A stretch of DNA of 64,000 nt from Lusitaniella coriacea LEGE 07157 (GCF_015207425.1 NZ_JADEWZ010000015.1:62001-126000); one strand, 5' to 3'. Shown: positions 27,984 through 35,734, counted from the first letter of the stretch. Program-made: numbers and translations. Notes: generated from the letters alone by a model not told the origin.

Positions 27984-29066
27984 GTGAAACTAATGTTGAA
28001 ATGGGGTTCCCTTGTAACAGCGACTTTAGTGCTGGCTGTATCTCTAACATCCTGCGCGACTCCCAATACAAACAGTTCGACTGAAGGAGGGAGGTCAGCC
28101 ACCGCTTCTGGAGGGAAAAGCCGCCTTGATATTGTCAAAGAGCGCGGAGAATTGATTTGTGGCGTTGATGGGAAAATTCCCGGTTTTAGTTTCGTTGACG
28201 AGACAGGGGAATATTCCGGTTTAGATGTAGATGTGTGTAAAGCCGTTGCAGCCGCAGTTCTCGGCGATGCCAGCAAAGTTCAATATCGACCCCTCGACTC
28301 CACCGAACGCTTCACCGCACTATCCGGAGGAGAAGTTGATATGCTCTCGCGCAATACAACCTGGACGCTGAGTCGCGATACCTCAGTGGGTTTGGAATTT
28401 GCTCCCACAACCTTTTTCGACGGTCAGGGAATGATGGTACCCACTAATAGCAATATTGCAGATTTAAAAGCATTTCAAGGAAAAAGTATTTGTGTTGAAG
28501 CGGGAACGACCACAGAATTGAATCTGACAGATAATTTGCGCAAAGCAGGGGTTGAAGCAGAAATTTCCACTTTTCAACAAGCCGACCAAGCTTACAATGC
28601 TTACCTGGAAGGTCGCTGTCAGGGGATGACCTCCGATAAATCTCAACTGCTGGCGCGTCGCAGTAAGTTTCCCAACCCAGACGAACACATTTTGCTCGAT
28701 GTCACAATGTCCAAGGAACCTTTAGGGCCGGTAACCATTAATAATGATTCTGCTTGGTTTGATGTGGTCAAGTGGGTGACCTACGGATTGATTGAAGCAG
28801 AAGAATTTGGCATTATGCAAGCCAATGTCGAGGAAATGCTCGAAAGTGACGACCCGAATATTCGCCGTTTCCTGGGTGTCGAACAGGGATTAGGTGAGGG
28901 AATTGGTTTAGAAGACGACTTCATGGTTAAGGCGATTGAAGCGGTGGGAAATTATGGCGAGGTGTACGACCGCAATTTAGGGGAACAATCCACTTTCAAC
29001 TTACCCAGGGGACAAAACGATTTGTGGACGAATGGGGGATTGATGTATTCTCCGCCGTTCCGTTAA
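27984..29066 (+). CDS. Polar amino-acid ABC transporter, substrate-binding lipoprotein
   Basis: 360 residues from GTG 27984, or 357 from ATG 27993. Lipoprotein signal with the lipobox ending LTSC. Family 3 solute-binding fold of the AapJ/BztA/NatF group: RGELICGVDGKIPGFSFVDE, VDVCKAVAAAVLGD, RNTTWTLSRDT, GKSICVEAGTTTELNL, and the C-terminal RGQNDLWTNGGLMYSPPFR. Binds acidic or neutral polar amino acids in the periplasm. The permease gene follows after 38 bases. Confidence 0.9.
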   Translation: MKLMLKWGSLVTATLVLAVSLTSCATPNTNSSTEGGRSATASGGKSRLDIVKERGELICGVDGKIPGFSFVDETGEYSGLDVDVCKAVAAAVLGDASKVQYRPLDSTERFTALSGGEVDMLSRNTTWTLSRDTSVGLEFAPTTFFDGQGMMVPTNSNIADLKAFQGKSICVEAGTTTELNLTDNLRKAGVEAEISTFQQADQAYNAYLEGRCQGMTSDKSQLLARRSKFPNPDEHILLDVTMSKEPLGPVTINNDSAWFDVVKWVTYGLIEAEEFGIMQANVEEMLESDDPNIRRFLGVEQGLGEGIGLEDDFMVKAIEAVGNYGEVYDRNLGEQSTFNLPRGQNDLWTNGGLMYSPPFR

Positions 29067-29104
29067 CCGCAACTATTACTCCAAACTGATGGCTGATAAC
29101 TGAA

Positions 29105-30274
29105 GTGACCCATAATTCCGAACATAAAATTCCCCTCTGGCGAGACGACCGCTTTTGGAAAATAGTACTGCAAGTTTTGGCAGCCGTTGTCGCAATTTCC
29201 CTGGTTTCCCTGCTTTGGTATAACGTAACGGTCAATATGCAGAATCAGGGGATTCAATTTGGCTTTGGGTTTCTGAAAGATCAAGCCTCCTTTGCCATTC
29301 AGGAAAGTCCGATCTCCTACAATCCGGCGCGAGATCCTTACCGCCGGGTGTTATTTGCCGGATTACTCAATTCCTTACGAGTAATGGTATCGGGAATCGT
29401 TTTAACGACGATTTTGGGAGTGGCAATGGGGGTTGCTAGCTTTTCTGGGAATTGGCTGCTGCGCAAAGGGAGTCAGGTTTATGTGGAGGTGGTGCGGAAC
29501 ATCCCTTTATTGCTGCAATTGTTCTTTTGGTATAAGGTTGTTTTTCTCAAGTTTCCCAATCCTAGCAATCGGATTGAATGGTTGGGATCGATTTATCTGA
29601 GCAATCGCGGCGTGTTTTTACCTTGGTTCCCGGTGAATTGGAATTTTGTGGCTTGGATGGGTGTTTTGGTTGGGTGCGCGATCGCGTCTATTCTACTTTG
29701 GCGGTGGCGAATCCAACAAATGCTCGAACGCGGTCAATCGGGTCGGGTTCAATTGCTGGGACTCGCAGTCTTGGGAATTGCAGCAATTTTAATCATTCTT
29801 TTCGGGTTGGGATGGCAAGCACCTCAAGAAATCGCAACGGGTACGATAACTGGCGGTTTGCGCTTGAGTATTGAATTTTCTGCTTTGTTGGTGGGGTTAG
29901 TCGTCTACACCGGTGCTTATATTGCTGAAATTGTTCGTGCAGGCATTCAATCGGTGAGTCAAGGACAGTGGGAAGCGGCGAGAGCGTTGGGACTGCGACC
30001 GGGACTCACAATGCGCCTAGTGGTCTTTCCCCAAGCGTTGCGCGTGATGATTCCCCTGCTGAATAGTCAGTATATGAATTTGGCGAAAAATTCCAGTCTC
30101 GCGATCGCGATTGGTTACGCAGATATCTACTCTATCGCCAATACAACCTACAATCAAACGGGTCGTCCCGTGGAAGTGATGTTTATTATCATGATGACCT
30201 ATCTGATTATTAACCTGGCGATCTCCCTGTCGATGAATGGGTTAAACAAAATGGTACAGCTACAAGAACGTTGA
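29105..30274 (+). CDS. Polar amino-acid ABC transporter permease (AapQ/BztB/NatG-like)
   Basis: 389 residues from a GTG start. His/Glu/Gln/Arg/opine-type permease with the extended first periplasmic loop of the AapQ/BztB group (LPLWRDDRFWK-like start). Several membrane helices and the EAA motif EAARALGLRPGLTMRLVVFPQALRVMIP. The second permease (AapM/NatH) and the ATPase are missing: an acetyltransferase gene comes next. The ATPase may be encoded elsewhere, as for BgtA in Anabaena. Confidence 0.9.
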   Translation: MTHNSEHKIPLWRDDRFWKIVLQVLAAVVAISLVSLLWYNVTVNMQNQGIQFGFGFLKDQASFAIQESPISYNPARDPYRRVLFAGLLNSLRVMVSGIVLTTILGVAMGVASFSGNWLLRKGSQVYVEVVRNIPLLLQLFFWYKVVFLKFPNPSNRIEWLGSIYLSNRGVFLPWFPVNWNFVAWMGVLVGCAIASILLWRWRIQQMLERGQSGRVQLLGLAVLGIAAILIILFGLGWQAPQEIATGTITGGLRLSIEFSALLVGLVVYTGAYIAEIVRAGIQSVSQGQWEAARALGLRPGLTMRLVVFPQALRVMIPLLNSQYMNLAKNSSLAIAIGYADIYSIANTTYNQTGRPVEVMFIIMMTYLIINLAISLSMNGLNKMVQLQER

Positions 30275-30311
30275 GAGATTTAGTTTTATTAGAGCGAAAC
30301 GAAGCGTATCA

Positions 30312-30782
30312 ATGTGCGATCTCAATATTGTCGTAGTCTCCTACTCCCAAGCCTTGAGGGAGATTCAAAAAATTCGACGTACCGTTTTCCAAGAAGAGCA
30401 AGGAGTCGCGCCAGAACTCGAATTTGACGGTCAAGATGACATCGCAGAGCATTTTCTTGCTTATTGGCAAGGTCAGGCAGTGGGGACGGCGAGAATGCGA
30501 CAGTTGGATGAGAGTACGGTAAAAATCGAGCGTCTTGCGGTTCTTAAATCGGCGAGAGGTCAGGGGATTGGACGAAAATTGATGGAAAAAGTGCTAGATC
30601 GCGCAATTTCACAAAATTACAGTAAAGCTGTGGCGAACGCTCAGGAATATGTCAAGTCATTGTATGAAAAATTAGGTTTCGAGCCAGTGGGGGAGCGCTT
30701 TGAGGAAGCGGGAATTCCCCACCGAAAAATGGTGAAACAGCTATCCGACTCAACCCCAAGGTCGAGCGGAGAACAACCATAA
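30312..30782 (+). CDS. GNAT-family N-acetyltransferase
   Basis: 156 residues. GNAT core: IRRTVFQEEQGVAPELEFDG at the N-terminus, GTARMRQLD, the acetyl-CoA loop VLKSARGQGIGRKLM (Q/R-x-x-G-x-G/A), and YEKLGFEPVGERFEEAGIPH. Looks like the ElaA/YjcF group. The 3' end overlaps the convergent TPR-TM gene by 33 bases. Substrate unknown. Confidence 0.85.
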   Translation: MCDLNIVVVSYSQALREIQKIRRTVFQEEQGVAPELEFDGQDDIAEHFLAYWQGQAVGTARMRQLDESTVKIERLAVLKSARGQGIGRKLMEKVLDRAISQNYSKAVANAQEYVKSLYEKLGFEPVGERFEEAGIPHRKMVKQLSDSTPRSSGEQP

Positions 30783-31280
30783 TCCCCCTAAAATGAGGAG
30801 AATGGCAACCAACGCAATTCCGGTAAAGTGATTGTCTTTCGTATCTACTTGCGTTAAATCGACGGGTTCGGGTTGGTATTTTTTTTTCGGTTCTTGGGTG
30901 GGTTTACTGCGGATAAAACGATCCTCTCGGCTGCTATCGGACAAATTTTTCAAGTCGGGGATTTCTGTCATCCACTCCTTGGGGCGTTTGAGAATCGGTG
31001 CTTTAATAATTTCTAAGAGCCGTTTTGCCTGCTGTCGGGTTGCGGAATGGGGATGTTGCAAAAGCGATTCGCACAGCGCGATCGCGTCCGCACTTTCACC
31101 CGCTGCTTGATAGGCTGTTACTAACCAAAGTTGCGTCTCTCCACCCAAACGCGAGGAGGTAATAGTCAGTTCGCACGCAGCTTTAAGGCGTTCAATGCTG
31201 GCGCGATATTGCCCGCGTTCAAAGGCTTGCTTTCCAGCTTGGTATTGTTTTTGAAAGGCTTCTTGACTCTCTAGACTCAC
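30750..31280 (-). CDS. TPR-like protein with C-terminal membrane anchor
   Basis: 176 residues. The N-terminal ~90 residues form two or three TPR-like helix pairs (KQYQAGKQAFERGQYRASIERL, LWLVTAYQAAGESADAIAL). A polar linker with KPTQEPKKKYQPEPVDL follows, then one C-terminal membrane helix (GIALVAILLILGGLWLF). Tail-anchored topology with a cytoplasmic TPR is likely. Conserved in cyanobacteria; function unknown. Confidence 0.7.
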   Translation of the reverse strand: MSLESQEAFQKQYQAGKQAFERGQYRASIERLKAACELTITSSRLGGETQLWLVTAYQAAGESADAIALCESLLQHPHSATRQQAKRLLEIIKAPILKRPKEWMTEIPDLKNLSDSSREDRFIRSKPTQEPKKKYQPEPVDLTQVDTKDNHFTGIALVAILLILGGLWLFSARPWG

Positions 31281-31393
31281 AATTTTTTGCGGGTTGGGAA
31301 CTTTTTGTTTGCGTTACTCGACGTTGGTTTTAGACGACACGTTTGAATCGCGCGATCGCGCTTAAGTTCCTATTATTATTCTTCCCTAGAATC

Positions 31394-31897
31394 ATGTTCA
31401 ACTCTCTTTCGATTCCCTTTAAAAATTTTATCGCTCCCTTAGCGATGAGTGCCGCCATTCTGTCCCTCAGCATCACTGATGTTCTAGCCAATCCCATTAT
31501 TATTCACCGCTCTCCCCGCGCCTATCCGCAAACGGGAAACTTTATCTATGGCAGTCCAATTCCCACGGCAATTCCCCTCAATCCCGTCACGGGAAAACCT
31601 GCGCGGTTCGATACTAATACGGGTTTCCCCTACCATCAACAAGGAATAAGAGGTAGAACGCACCGTCGAGGTTCGCACCATTCCAATCGCGACAACACCA
31701 TCATTATCAATCCCACAATTATCATTCCTCACAGACGGCATTACTATCCTTCTCACAGCAGAAGATCCGTCTACTACGGTTCCCCCACCAACATTGTTCC
31801 TCACAGACAACATTACTATCCCTCAACACCGTCTCATCGCCGAAGATCTGTCTACTACGGATCTCCCACAGGAGTGCAAATTCAATTTGGAAATTAA
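31394..31897 (+). CDS. Secreted His/Tyr/Arg-rich repeat protein
   Basis: 167 residues from ATG 31394; a start at 31343 is less likely. Signal peptide (~1-34, FIAPLAMSAAILSLSITDVLA, cleavage before NPI). The mature part has FIYGSPIPTAIPLNP and imperfect repeats of the type PHRRHYYPS and RRSVYYGSPT (two copies each). Strongly basic, low-complexity, probably a surface or cell-wall protein. Function unknown. Confidence 0.65.
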   Translation: MFNSLSIPFKNFIAPLAMSAAILSLSITDVLANPIIIHRSPRAYPQTGNFIYGSPIPTAIPLNPVTGKPARFDTNTGFPYHQQGIRGRTHRRGSHHSNRDNTIIINPTIIIPHRRHYYPSHSRRSVYYGSPTNIVPHRQHYYPSTPSHRRRSVYYGSPTGVQIQFGN

Positions 31898-31928
31898 AAT
31901 CTAAGCAATCTCTACAGGAAGTATGATA

Positions 31929-31949
31929 GGGACGCAATGGTTGCGTCCC
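31929..31949. terminator. Hairpin GGGACGCAA/TTGCGTCCC
   Basis: Perfect 9-bp stem with a 3-base loop (TGG), followed by TACG and not by a T-run. It lies 31 bases after the secreted-protein gene and just before MITE copy B. Could terminate transcription or be one of the dispersed cyanobacterial palindromes. Confidence 0.45.
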
Positions 31950-31955
31950 TACGTG

Positions 31956-32065
31956 TAAGCTAAAACACATTCAAATTGGGTATTGAGCGCTCTGTATCAA
32001 AGCCGTCAATCTCTCACCGTGTCTCCGCGTCACCCTAAGTCACAATTTAAATGCACAACAGCTTA
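31956..32065. mobile_element. MITE-like element, copy B
   Basis: TAAGCTAAAACACATTCAAA at the left and AAATGCACAACAGCTTA at the right form imperfect terminal inverted repeats bounded by TA. The left half, with TATTGAGCGCTCTGTATCAA and GCCGTCAATCTCTCACC, matches copy A (15030-15155) closely; the pyrimidine-rich core is shorter. No ORF. Confidence 0.7.
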
Positions 32066-32365
32066 TTGATGTCCGATTCAGTTAGAAATAAGAAAAAGCG
32101 ATCGCTTTTGGAGGTTGGGTTAGGTTAGACAGGTAGGAGTCTTAACTCAAGCGATCGCGTCTCCTGACCCAGCTATGACAATTGGTTAACGATTGTATTA
32201 ACGCTTTTAGACCTGAGTTTATCCTGAGAAAAATGTGAGAGCTTACTAAAAACATTCAACAATCTAAATAGTTATTCGCGATCGCGCGCGTGAGATTTTG
32301 GCAATTTTTTATAACAAAGTGTTGCACGAGAAAAAAGAAGAGACAATAATAGTCTCCATAGTGCA
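32066..32365. other. Gene-free gap before the Ycf66-like gene
   Basis: 300 bases with three HIP1 sites (two at ~32100 and ~32153 bracket a GGTTGGGTTAGGTTAG stretch, one at ~32280). The segment just before the GTG start is AT-rich and purine-rich (GAGAAAAAAGAAGAGAC). No RNA gene was recognised. Confidence 0.4.
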
Positions 32366-32665
32366 GTGGTGAATGTTGGTTCCAGGTTGGGTACGTTAAT
32401 TGGTCTGCTTTACATTCTTTTAGCCTTCGGGTACTTTATTGTGATGATAATCGCGATCGCGCGATCGTCAAATAATTCCTTCAGAAATACCGGGCTATAT
32501 ATCATTCAAAGTGTTGTTATCCCCATTCTTCTCTTCCTACCAGGGGTGATCTTGCTGTGGAGTGGATGGCGTTTACAGCCAAGCCTAGAATTCGCTCAAG
32601 TGTTACAAGCCATTGCCGTTATTTATTTGACCCTTAGAGATGCGTTCGTCAAATTCTCTCGATAG
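32366..32665 (+). CDS. Small Ycf66-like membrane protein
   Basis: 99 residues from a GTG start. The N-terminus MVNVGSRLGTLIGLLYILLA and the later GVILLWSGWRLQPSLEFAQVL match the Ycf66_N family plan (membrane helices then GWRLDPILQFGQ-like motif). About three hydrophobic helices. Ycf66 proteins occur in cyanobacteria and some plastids; function unknown. This copy has an insertion between the first helices compared with the usual form. Confidence 0.65.
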   Translation: MVNVGSRLGTLIGLLYILLAFGYFIVMIIAIARSSNNSFRNTGLYIIQSVVIPILLFLPGVILLWSGWRLQPSLEFAQVLQAIAVIYLTLRDAFVKFSR

Positions 32666-32685
32666 TTATTGGGACGCGATCGCGC

Positions 32686-32928
32686 TTATTCATCTTCTCC
32701 TTCCAACAATTCTCCCAAATAAAGCCGCACAAACGCCTCAGCCGCCGTTGGATTGAGTCTTCGTAAGGCTTGAGTTATTTCCGCGATCGTATTCCCTGTG
32801 GGGTCTACTTGCCCGTGGAACCAACGTCCCACATTCGAGCGTCGGGTTCCCATCGCAACTGCTAACTGATTTTGTGTAATTCCGTAAGTTTCTAGCACTT
32901 GTTTGAGTGCTTCCCCTGCTTTGCCCAT
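32686..32928 (-). CDS. XRE-family HTH regulator
   Basis: 80 residues from ATG 32928 (MGKAGEALKQVL); the frame is open up to 32955. Classic Cro/C1 HTH: YGITQNQLAVAMGTRRSNVGRWFHG, then a helical C-terminus NPTAAEAFVRLYLGELLEG. Faces a divergent small gene across a region with two 18-bp direct repeats, which suggests it controls both. No toxin gene is directly linked. Confidence 0.82.
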   Translation of the reverse strand: MGKAGEALKQVLETYGITQNQLAVAMGTRRSNVGRWFHGQVDPTGNTIAEITQALRRLNPTAAEAFVRLYLGELLEGEDE

Positions 32929-32994
32929 ACCTTGGTTTGCGCCGTGCGTTCCCAAGGAATCATCGTGGCAGAGATAGATCGCATCGTAAATGCT

Positions 32995-33049
32995 TCATAT
33001 ATGTGTACATCATGTATAATTCCATAAAGTCTCATATATGTGTACATCA
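32995..33049. promoter_or_regulatory. Two 18-bp operator-like direct repeats
   Basis: TCATATATGTGTACATCA occurs exactly twice, at 32995-33012 and 33032-33049, 37 bases start to start. The core ATGTGTACAT is nearly palindromic. The repeats lie between the divergent XRE and 84-aa genes, the second ending 2 bases before ATG 33052. They are good candidates for binding sites of the XRE protein (inference). Confidence 0.6.
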
Positions 33050-33051
33050 AG

Positions 33052-33306
33052 ATGGCAATAAATTTTTTAACTCAATCCTCCGAAACCTCCACCGTTCGTC
33101 TCTCCCGCGAACCCATCGCTACGCCACAACCCCATCGAGAAACTGTTAAAATCCTCCTCATCGGTTCTCCCCAAGGCGTGACAAACATTATCCATACATT
33201 GCATTACTTAGGTTTTGCAGAAGTCGGTGCGTGGAGTCCCCCACAACCCACAGGCAATCCTGGAGAAGTGGTTAGCCTTCTGCTGCGTCAGTTGATGCTT
33301 CGTTAA
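33052..33306 (+). CDS. Small uncharacterised cyanobacterial protein
   Basis: 84 residues from ATG 33052 (MAINFLTQSSE). A variable N-terminus is followed by a compact domain TVKILLIGSPQGVTNIIHTLHYLGFAEVGAWSPP and GNPGEVVSLLLRQLML. The pattern resembles short proteins found repeatedly in cyanobacterial genomes (recollection). An ATG at 33040 lies inside the operator-like repeat and is less likely. Function unknown; probably regulated by the divergent XRE protein. Confidence 0.6.
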   Translation: MAINFLTQSSETSTVRLSREPIATPQPHRETVKILLIGSPQGVTNIIHTLHYLGFAEVGAWSPPQPTGNPGEVVSLLLRQLMLR

Positions 33307-33346
33307 TTGTTGAGTAATATTTGACTTTATTTATTGTGCTGCGCTG

Positions 33347-33616
33347 CTATAACTGCTCTAGCAACTTGTTGTACTCTGCGTGTGAACCAACCCAAAACCA
33401 AATCACTGTATCTCCATCCAATTGACCTACTGCTCGATAGCTTTTGTTAATACGGGCAGAGTAAATTGGCAACTCTGGATGCACCTTCTTAAAACGAAGA
33501 CTTGGATAGCTTGGGTTTTCCTTAAACTGACGATACGCTGTACGGGTTTGCTCTTGAACTTGTTTGGGTAAATTAGCGAACAATTTACGAAACTCTTTAG
33601 TAGTGCGCGATCTCAC
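33347..33616 (-). CDS. RelE/ParE-fold toxin
   Basis: 89 residues. RelE/ParE superfamily pattern: TKEFRKLFANLPKQVQEQTR, SLRFKKVHPELPIYSARINKSYRAVG and the C-terminal DTVIWFWVGSHAEYNKLL. Its ATG overlaps the antitoxin stop by 4 bases. Forms a type II toxin-antitoxin pair; the toxin would inhibit translation or gyrase, which the sequence cannot resolve. Confidence 0.85.
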   Translation of the reverse strand: MRSRTTKEFRKLFANLPKQVQEQTRTAYRQFKENPSYPSLRFKKVHPELPIYSARINKSYRAVGQLDGDTVIWFWVGSHAEYNKLLEQL

Positions 33617-33831
33617 AATGTCTCTGGGTCAAGTTCTTGTGTTTTACCTGCACGATACTCAGCCATTGCAGAAGCTGCGAGTTTTGCAAGAATATCTGGC
33701 GATCGCGAAAATGCTTCATCCCAACGTCGCTCGTCCTCGATCTCGTCCAAGATTATTGACGCGATCGCGTTTTGTTCGCTTTCGGGTAAAGTTTGCAGCC
33801 TAGCAATGGCACGCTCAAGTAACTCAGTCAT
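33613..33831 (-). CDS. Antitoxin of the RelE/ParE pair
   Basis: 72 residues from ATG 33831 (MTELLERAIARL); the frame extends upstream only through a TTG. Helical N-terminus LQTLPESEQNAIASIILDEIEDERRWDEAF, and an acidic tail GKTQELDPETL that would wrap the toxin. This resembles the short antitoxins often paired with cyanobacterial RelE/ParE toxins. ATGA overlap with the toxin gene supports the pairing. Confidence 0.78.
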   Translation of the reverse strand: MTELLERAIARLQTLPESEQNAIASIILDEIEDERRWDEAFSRSPDILAKLAASAMAEYRAGKTQELDPETL

Positions 33832-33857
33832 CGCTACCCCACTCAAAATATTAAATA

Positions 33858-33983
33858 CTACACTTTATCCATTCTCGCCGCTTGCAGGCAGATTGAGCCT
33901 GCTTCGCACGCGCGTTTGAAATTGCAAGCCTTACAAGTGTATCCCTGTTCGAAGATGGTGGGATTGAGAGAAGCTGAGGTCAT
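33858..33983 (-). CDS. 41-residue four-cysteine ORF (possible remnant)
   Basis: Too short for standard ORF calls. Encodes MTSASLNPTIFEQG, then YTCKACNFKRACEAGSICLQ and AARMDKV, with Cys17, 20, 26 and 32 (C-x2-C-x5-C-x5-C). Its ATG lies 3 bases after the xisI stop on the same strand. The spacing recalls the C-terminal Fe-S or zinc cysteine clusters of Cas4/RecB-type nucleases, so it may be a leftover tail of a larger gene, or a genuine zinc-finger microprotein. Uncertain. Confidence 0.35.
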   Translation of the reverse strand: MTSASLNPTIFEQGYTCKACNFKRACEAGSICLQAARMDKV

Positions 33984-33986
33984 AGG

Positions 33987-34328
33987 TTAAGCAATTGCAA
34001 ATTCAGTCAAGGGGCGTTTACTAGGATGCTGAAAGCCGAGAACAATGTCTTCAGGAGGAACTCCAGCCTCCAGTAGATCGTTGGCGATGCCTTGCTTTGT
34101 CCAATCTTCTTCGATCCAAATTTTGCTGTTTTCCATGCGAAGACAGACCGTCACCCCAAAATCTCGCTGTTTGCCATCCCAGCCAACATTAAACCAGAAG
34201 TAATGATCGCGTTCTTCATCAAAAGCAACACATTCTTGCACGCCAATTTGGTTCGAGCCTGCTGCCCAATCTCGATATTCGGTCAGAATTTTTTGGATGA
34301 TTTGGCGATACTGAGTTAGTTTAGCCAT
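33987..34328 (-). CDS. XisI-family protein, second copy
   Basis: 113 residues: MAKLTQYRQIIQKILTEYRD, ERDHYFWFNVGWDGKQRDFG, KIWIEEDWTKQGIANDLLEAG and PPEDIVLGFQHPSKRPLTEFA, the full XisI plan. Its start codon lies inside the end of a truncated xisH frame (34316-34451), the overlap normal for xisH-xisI pairs, so this copy lost its partner by deletion. Paralogue of the protein at 9983-10318. Confidence 0.85.
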   Translation of the reverse strand: MAKLTQYRQIIQKILTEYRDWAAGSNQIGVQECVAFDEERDHYFWFNVGWDGKQRDFGVTVCLRMENSKIWIEEDWTKQGIANDLLEAGVPPEDIVLGFQHPSKRPLTEFAIA

Positions 34329-34451
34329 TGCACAATCTCCTGTTCATCAATGTTGACTACAAAAAATTTGATTTGACTGGATTGAACTAGAAACTCAATG
34401 CCTTCACGTTTGAAGAAGTTATCGTGTAAATAGTAGAGAATGATTCTAGCA
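34316..34451 (-). pseudogene. xisH remnant (C-terminal fragment)
   Basis: Reading the minus strand from 34451 gives ARIILYYLHDNFFKREGI, then EFLVQSSQIKFFVVNIDEQE and IVQWLN followed by TAA. This matches the C-terminus expected for XisH (RxLYLA...FF...L...IKLIVFDPEQEVIVQWI). The N-terminal ~95 residues are gone: directly upstream are a HIP1 site and the end of the next gene. The frame overlaps the xisI start, as in intact pairs. Confidence 0.7.
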
Positions 34452-34481
34452 GAGGTGAGAATGGTTGGGACGCGATCGCGC

Positions 34482-34841
34482 CTATACAGAAGACTCAGAT
34501 AATAACCCCGACAGATCCAACACGCGATCCGACCAATCTTTTGCTTGCTCTGCTACATTCAATCGTTGTTCGGGATCGTTCCAAATCTTAACCCAATGGT
34601 ATTGCCATCGAACTAACTGACGTTGCAACTCAACTAATTCCGCAGCAGTTTCTATCTCTGCATCGGGTGCTGTCCACTCAATAAAATATTTACTTTCTTG
34701 CAGCAAACCCTCAACTAACTCGCAATGTTCTATATCTTGAGAAAAGGATTTAACTCTTGCCAAATTAGCAGCTAACCCTCCAATACGAATGGGTAACTCA
34801 TCCCGTAAATAACGTTCTTTCAAAGCCGCCCAATTTCTCAT
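34482..34841 (-). CDS. Small conserved helical protein paired with DUF5674
   Basis: 119 residues, helical, not recognised by domain: MRNWAALKERYLRDELPIRI, LARVKSFSQDIEHCELVEG, RWQYHWVKIWNDPEQRLNVA. Its ATG overlaps the stop of the DUF5674 gene by 4 bases, so the two are translationally coupled and probably form a complex. The tandem resembles toxin-antitoxin layouts, but no toxin fold is evident. Confidence 0.65.
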   Translation of the reverse strand: MRNWAALKERYLRDELPIRIGGLAANLARVKSFSQDIEHCELVEGLLQESKYFIEWTAPDAEIETAAELVELQRQLVRWQYHWVKIWNDPEQRLNVAEQAKDWSDRVLDLSGLLSESSV

Positions 34842-35179
34842 GTGCCTACGCCTCCTAGTATTTGTCGAGCAATCTGCTCTACTCGCTCTCGAATGACAGG
34901 ATCGAGGATTTCCATCGAGCGATTATTCTGACGGGGACGGATATTGATGAGTGCTTCGTAAGTCACTTTTTGTGTAAAAGGGTTCCAGTCTGCTCCCCAA
35001 ATATTTTCCTGCTGACTGCCATTTTCAAGCAAAACCTGTTCGCAGTCAGCATGAAGTTCTCCTCCTCCTGCGAGAATCCCCTGCTCGATGTCTACTGCCA
35101 GTTTAATGTATGCTCCAAGTATCTGAAGCATTTCGTCAATTTGCGCTTGTGTCGCGTGATCGCGAATTAAGTGAATCAT
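34838..35179 (-). CDS. DUF5674-family protein
   Basis: 113 residues from ATG 35179; the GTG at 35185 forms part of the Shine-Dalgarno-like GTGGGA. Distinctive motifs: KLAVDIEQGILAGGGELHADC, QENIWGADWNPFTQKVTYEAL and NIRPRQNNRSMEILDPVIR, which I recognise from DUF5674. Function unknown. First gene of a coupled pair within the accessory island. Confidence 0.8.
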   Translation of the reverse strand: MIHLIRDHATQAQIDEMLQILGAYIKLAVDIEQGILAGGGELHADCEQVLLENGSQQENIWGADWNPFTQKVTYEALINIRPRQNNRSMEILDPVIRERVEQIARQILGGVGT

Positions 35180-35254
35180 TCCCACTCAACGTTATAATCT
35201 AACCAAACAGATTGTACGCGATCGCGCTTAGGGGCTTGCGGTTAAATAACGTCC

Positions 35255-35295
35255 CAATTGTAGGATGTGTTAGGCGACAGCCGTAACGTATTAAG
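35255..35295. repeat. REP-like palindrome near 35.27 kb
   Basis: GTAGGATGTGTTAGGCGACA followed by GCCGTAACGTATTAAGG. The halves GTTAGGC and GCCGTAAC form a short imperfect stem. It resembles the dispersed GTAGG...GTTA...TAAC repeats beside the RAYT gene, in a 110-base gap before the protease gene. Confidence 0.5.
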
Positions 35296-35734
35296 GTTGT
35301 GGCGATCGCTCTATGGCAGCTAATTTAGGAACGACCTCGAACTGCAACTGCGAACGGTAGAAACAGACATCAAACTCCATAAAGAAGTTAACCTGTCCCA
35401 GAATAAGCGGCACGTTGCTAGCCTGTGTCCAGGCGAATACCAACTGCACAGGCTCGAATTGACCCACAATTGCCTGAATCAGCACGACCCGTGCCTCATA
35501 CTGAGCTAAATTGCCTGTTAAACTTAACGCTGTGGTCTGTCTTTCCCATTCGTAACCCAGCTCGATACCGACTGAATAGGGTAGCACGTTGACGCTAGCT
35601 CCAGTGTCAAATAGACCTGAGACTGTGACGGAATTTTGTTGATGGACTAAAGTGAATGGCAAGTAGGGGCGAAAGCTGGCTTCGCCAAGGGCAATGTTGC
35701 TAGAGACAAAGGAGTATCGCTCGCCATTACGCAT
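35291..35734 (-). CDS. Retropepsin-like aspartic protease
   Basis: 147 residues from ATG 35734 (MRNGERYSFVSS), which overlaps the stop of the preceding gene by 8 bases; ATG 35755 is an alternative. The catalytic motif is GLFDTGASVNVLPYSVG (Asp-Thr-Gly-Ala), with the later hydrophobic-Gly motif VPLILGQVNFFMEFDV. Single-domain, would act as a dimer. Part of a three-frame operon with 35727-35942 and a broken gene upstream. Confidence 0.85.
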   Translation of the reverse strand: MRNGERYSFVSSNIALGEASFRPYLPFTLVHQQNSVTVSGLFDTGASVNVLPYSVGIELGYEWERQTTALSLTGNLAQYEARVVLIQAIVGQFEPVQLVFAWTQASNVPLILGQVNFFMEFDVCFYRSQLQFEVVPKLAAIERSPQP

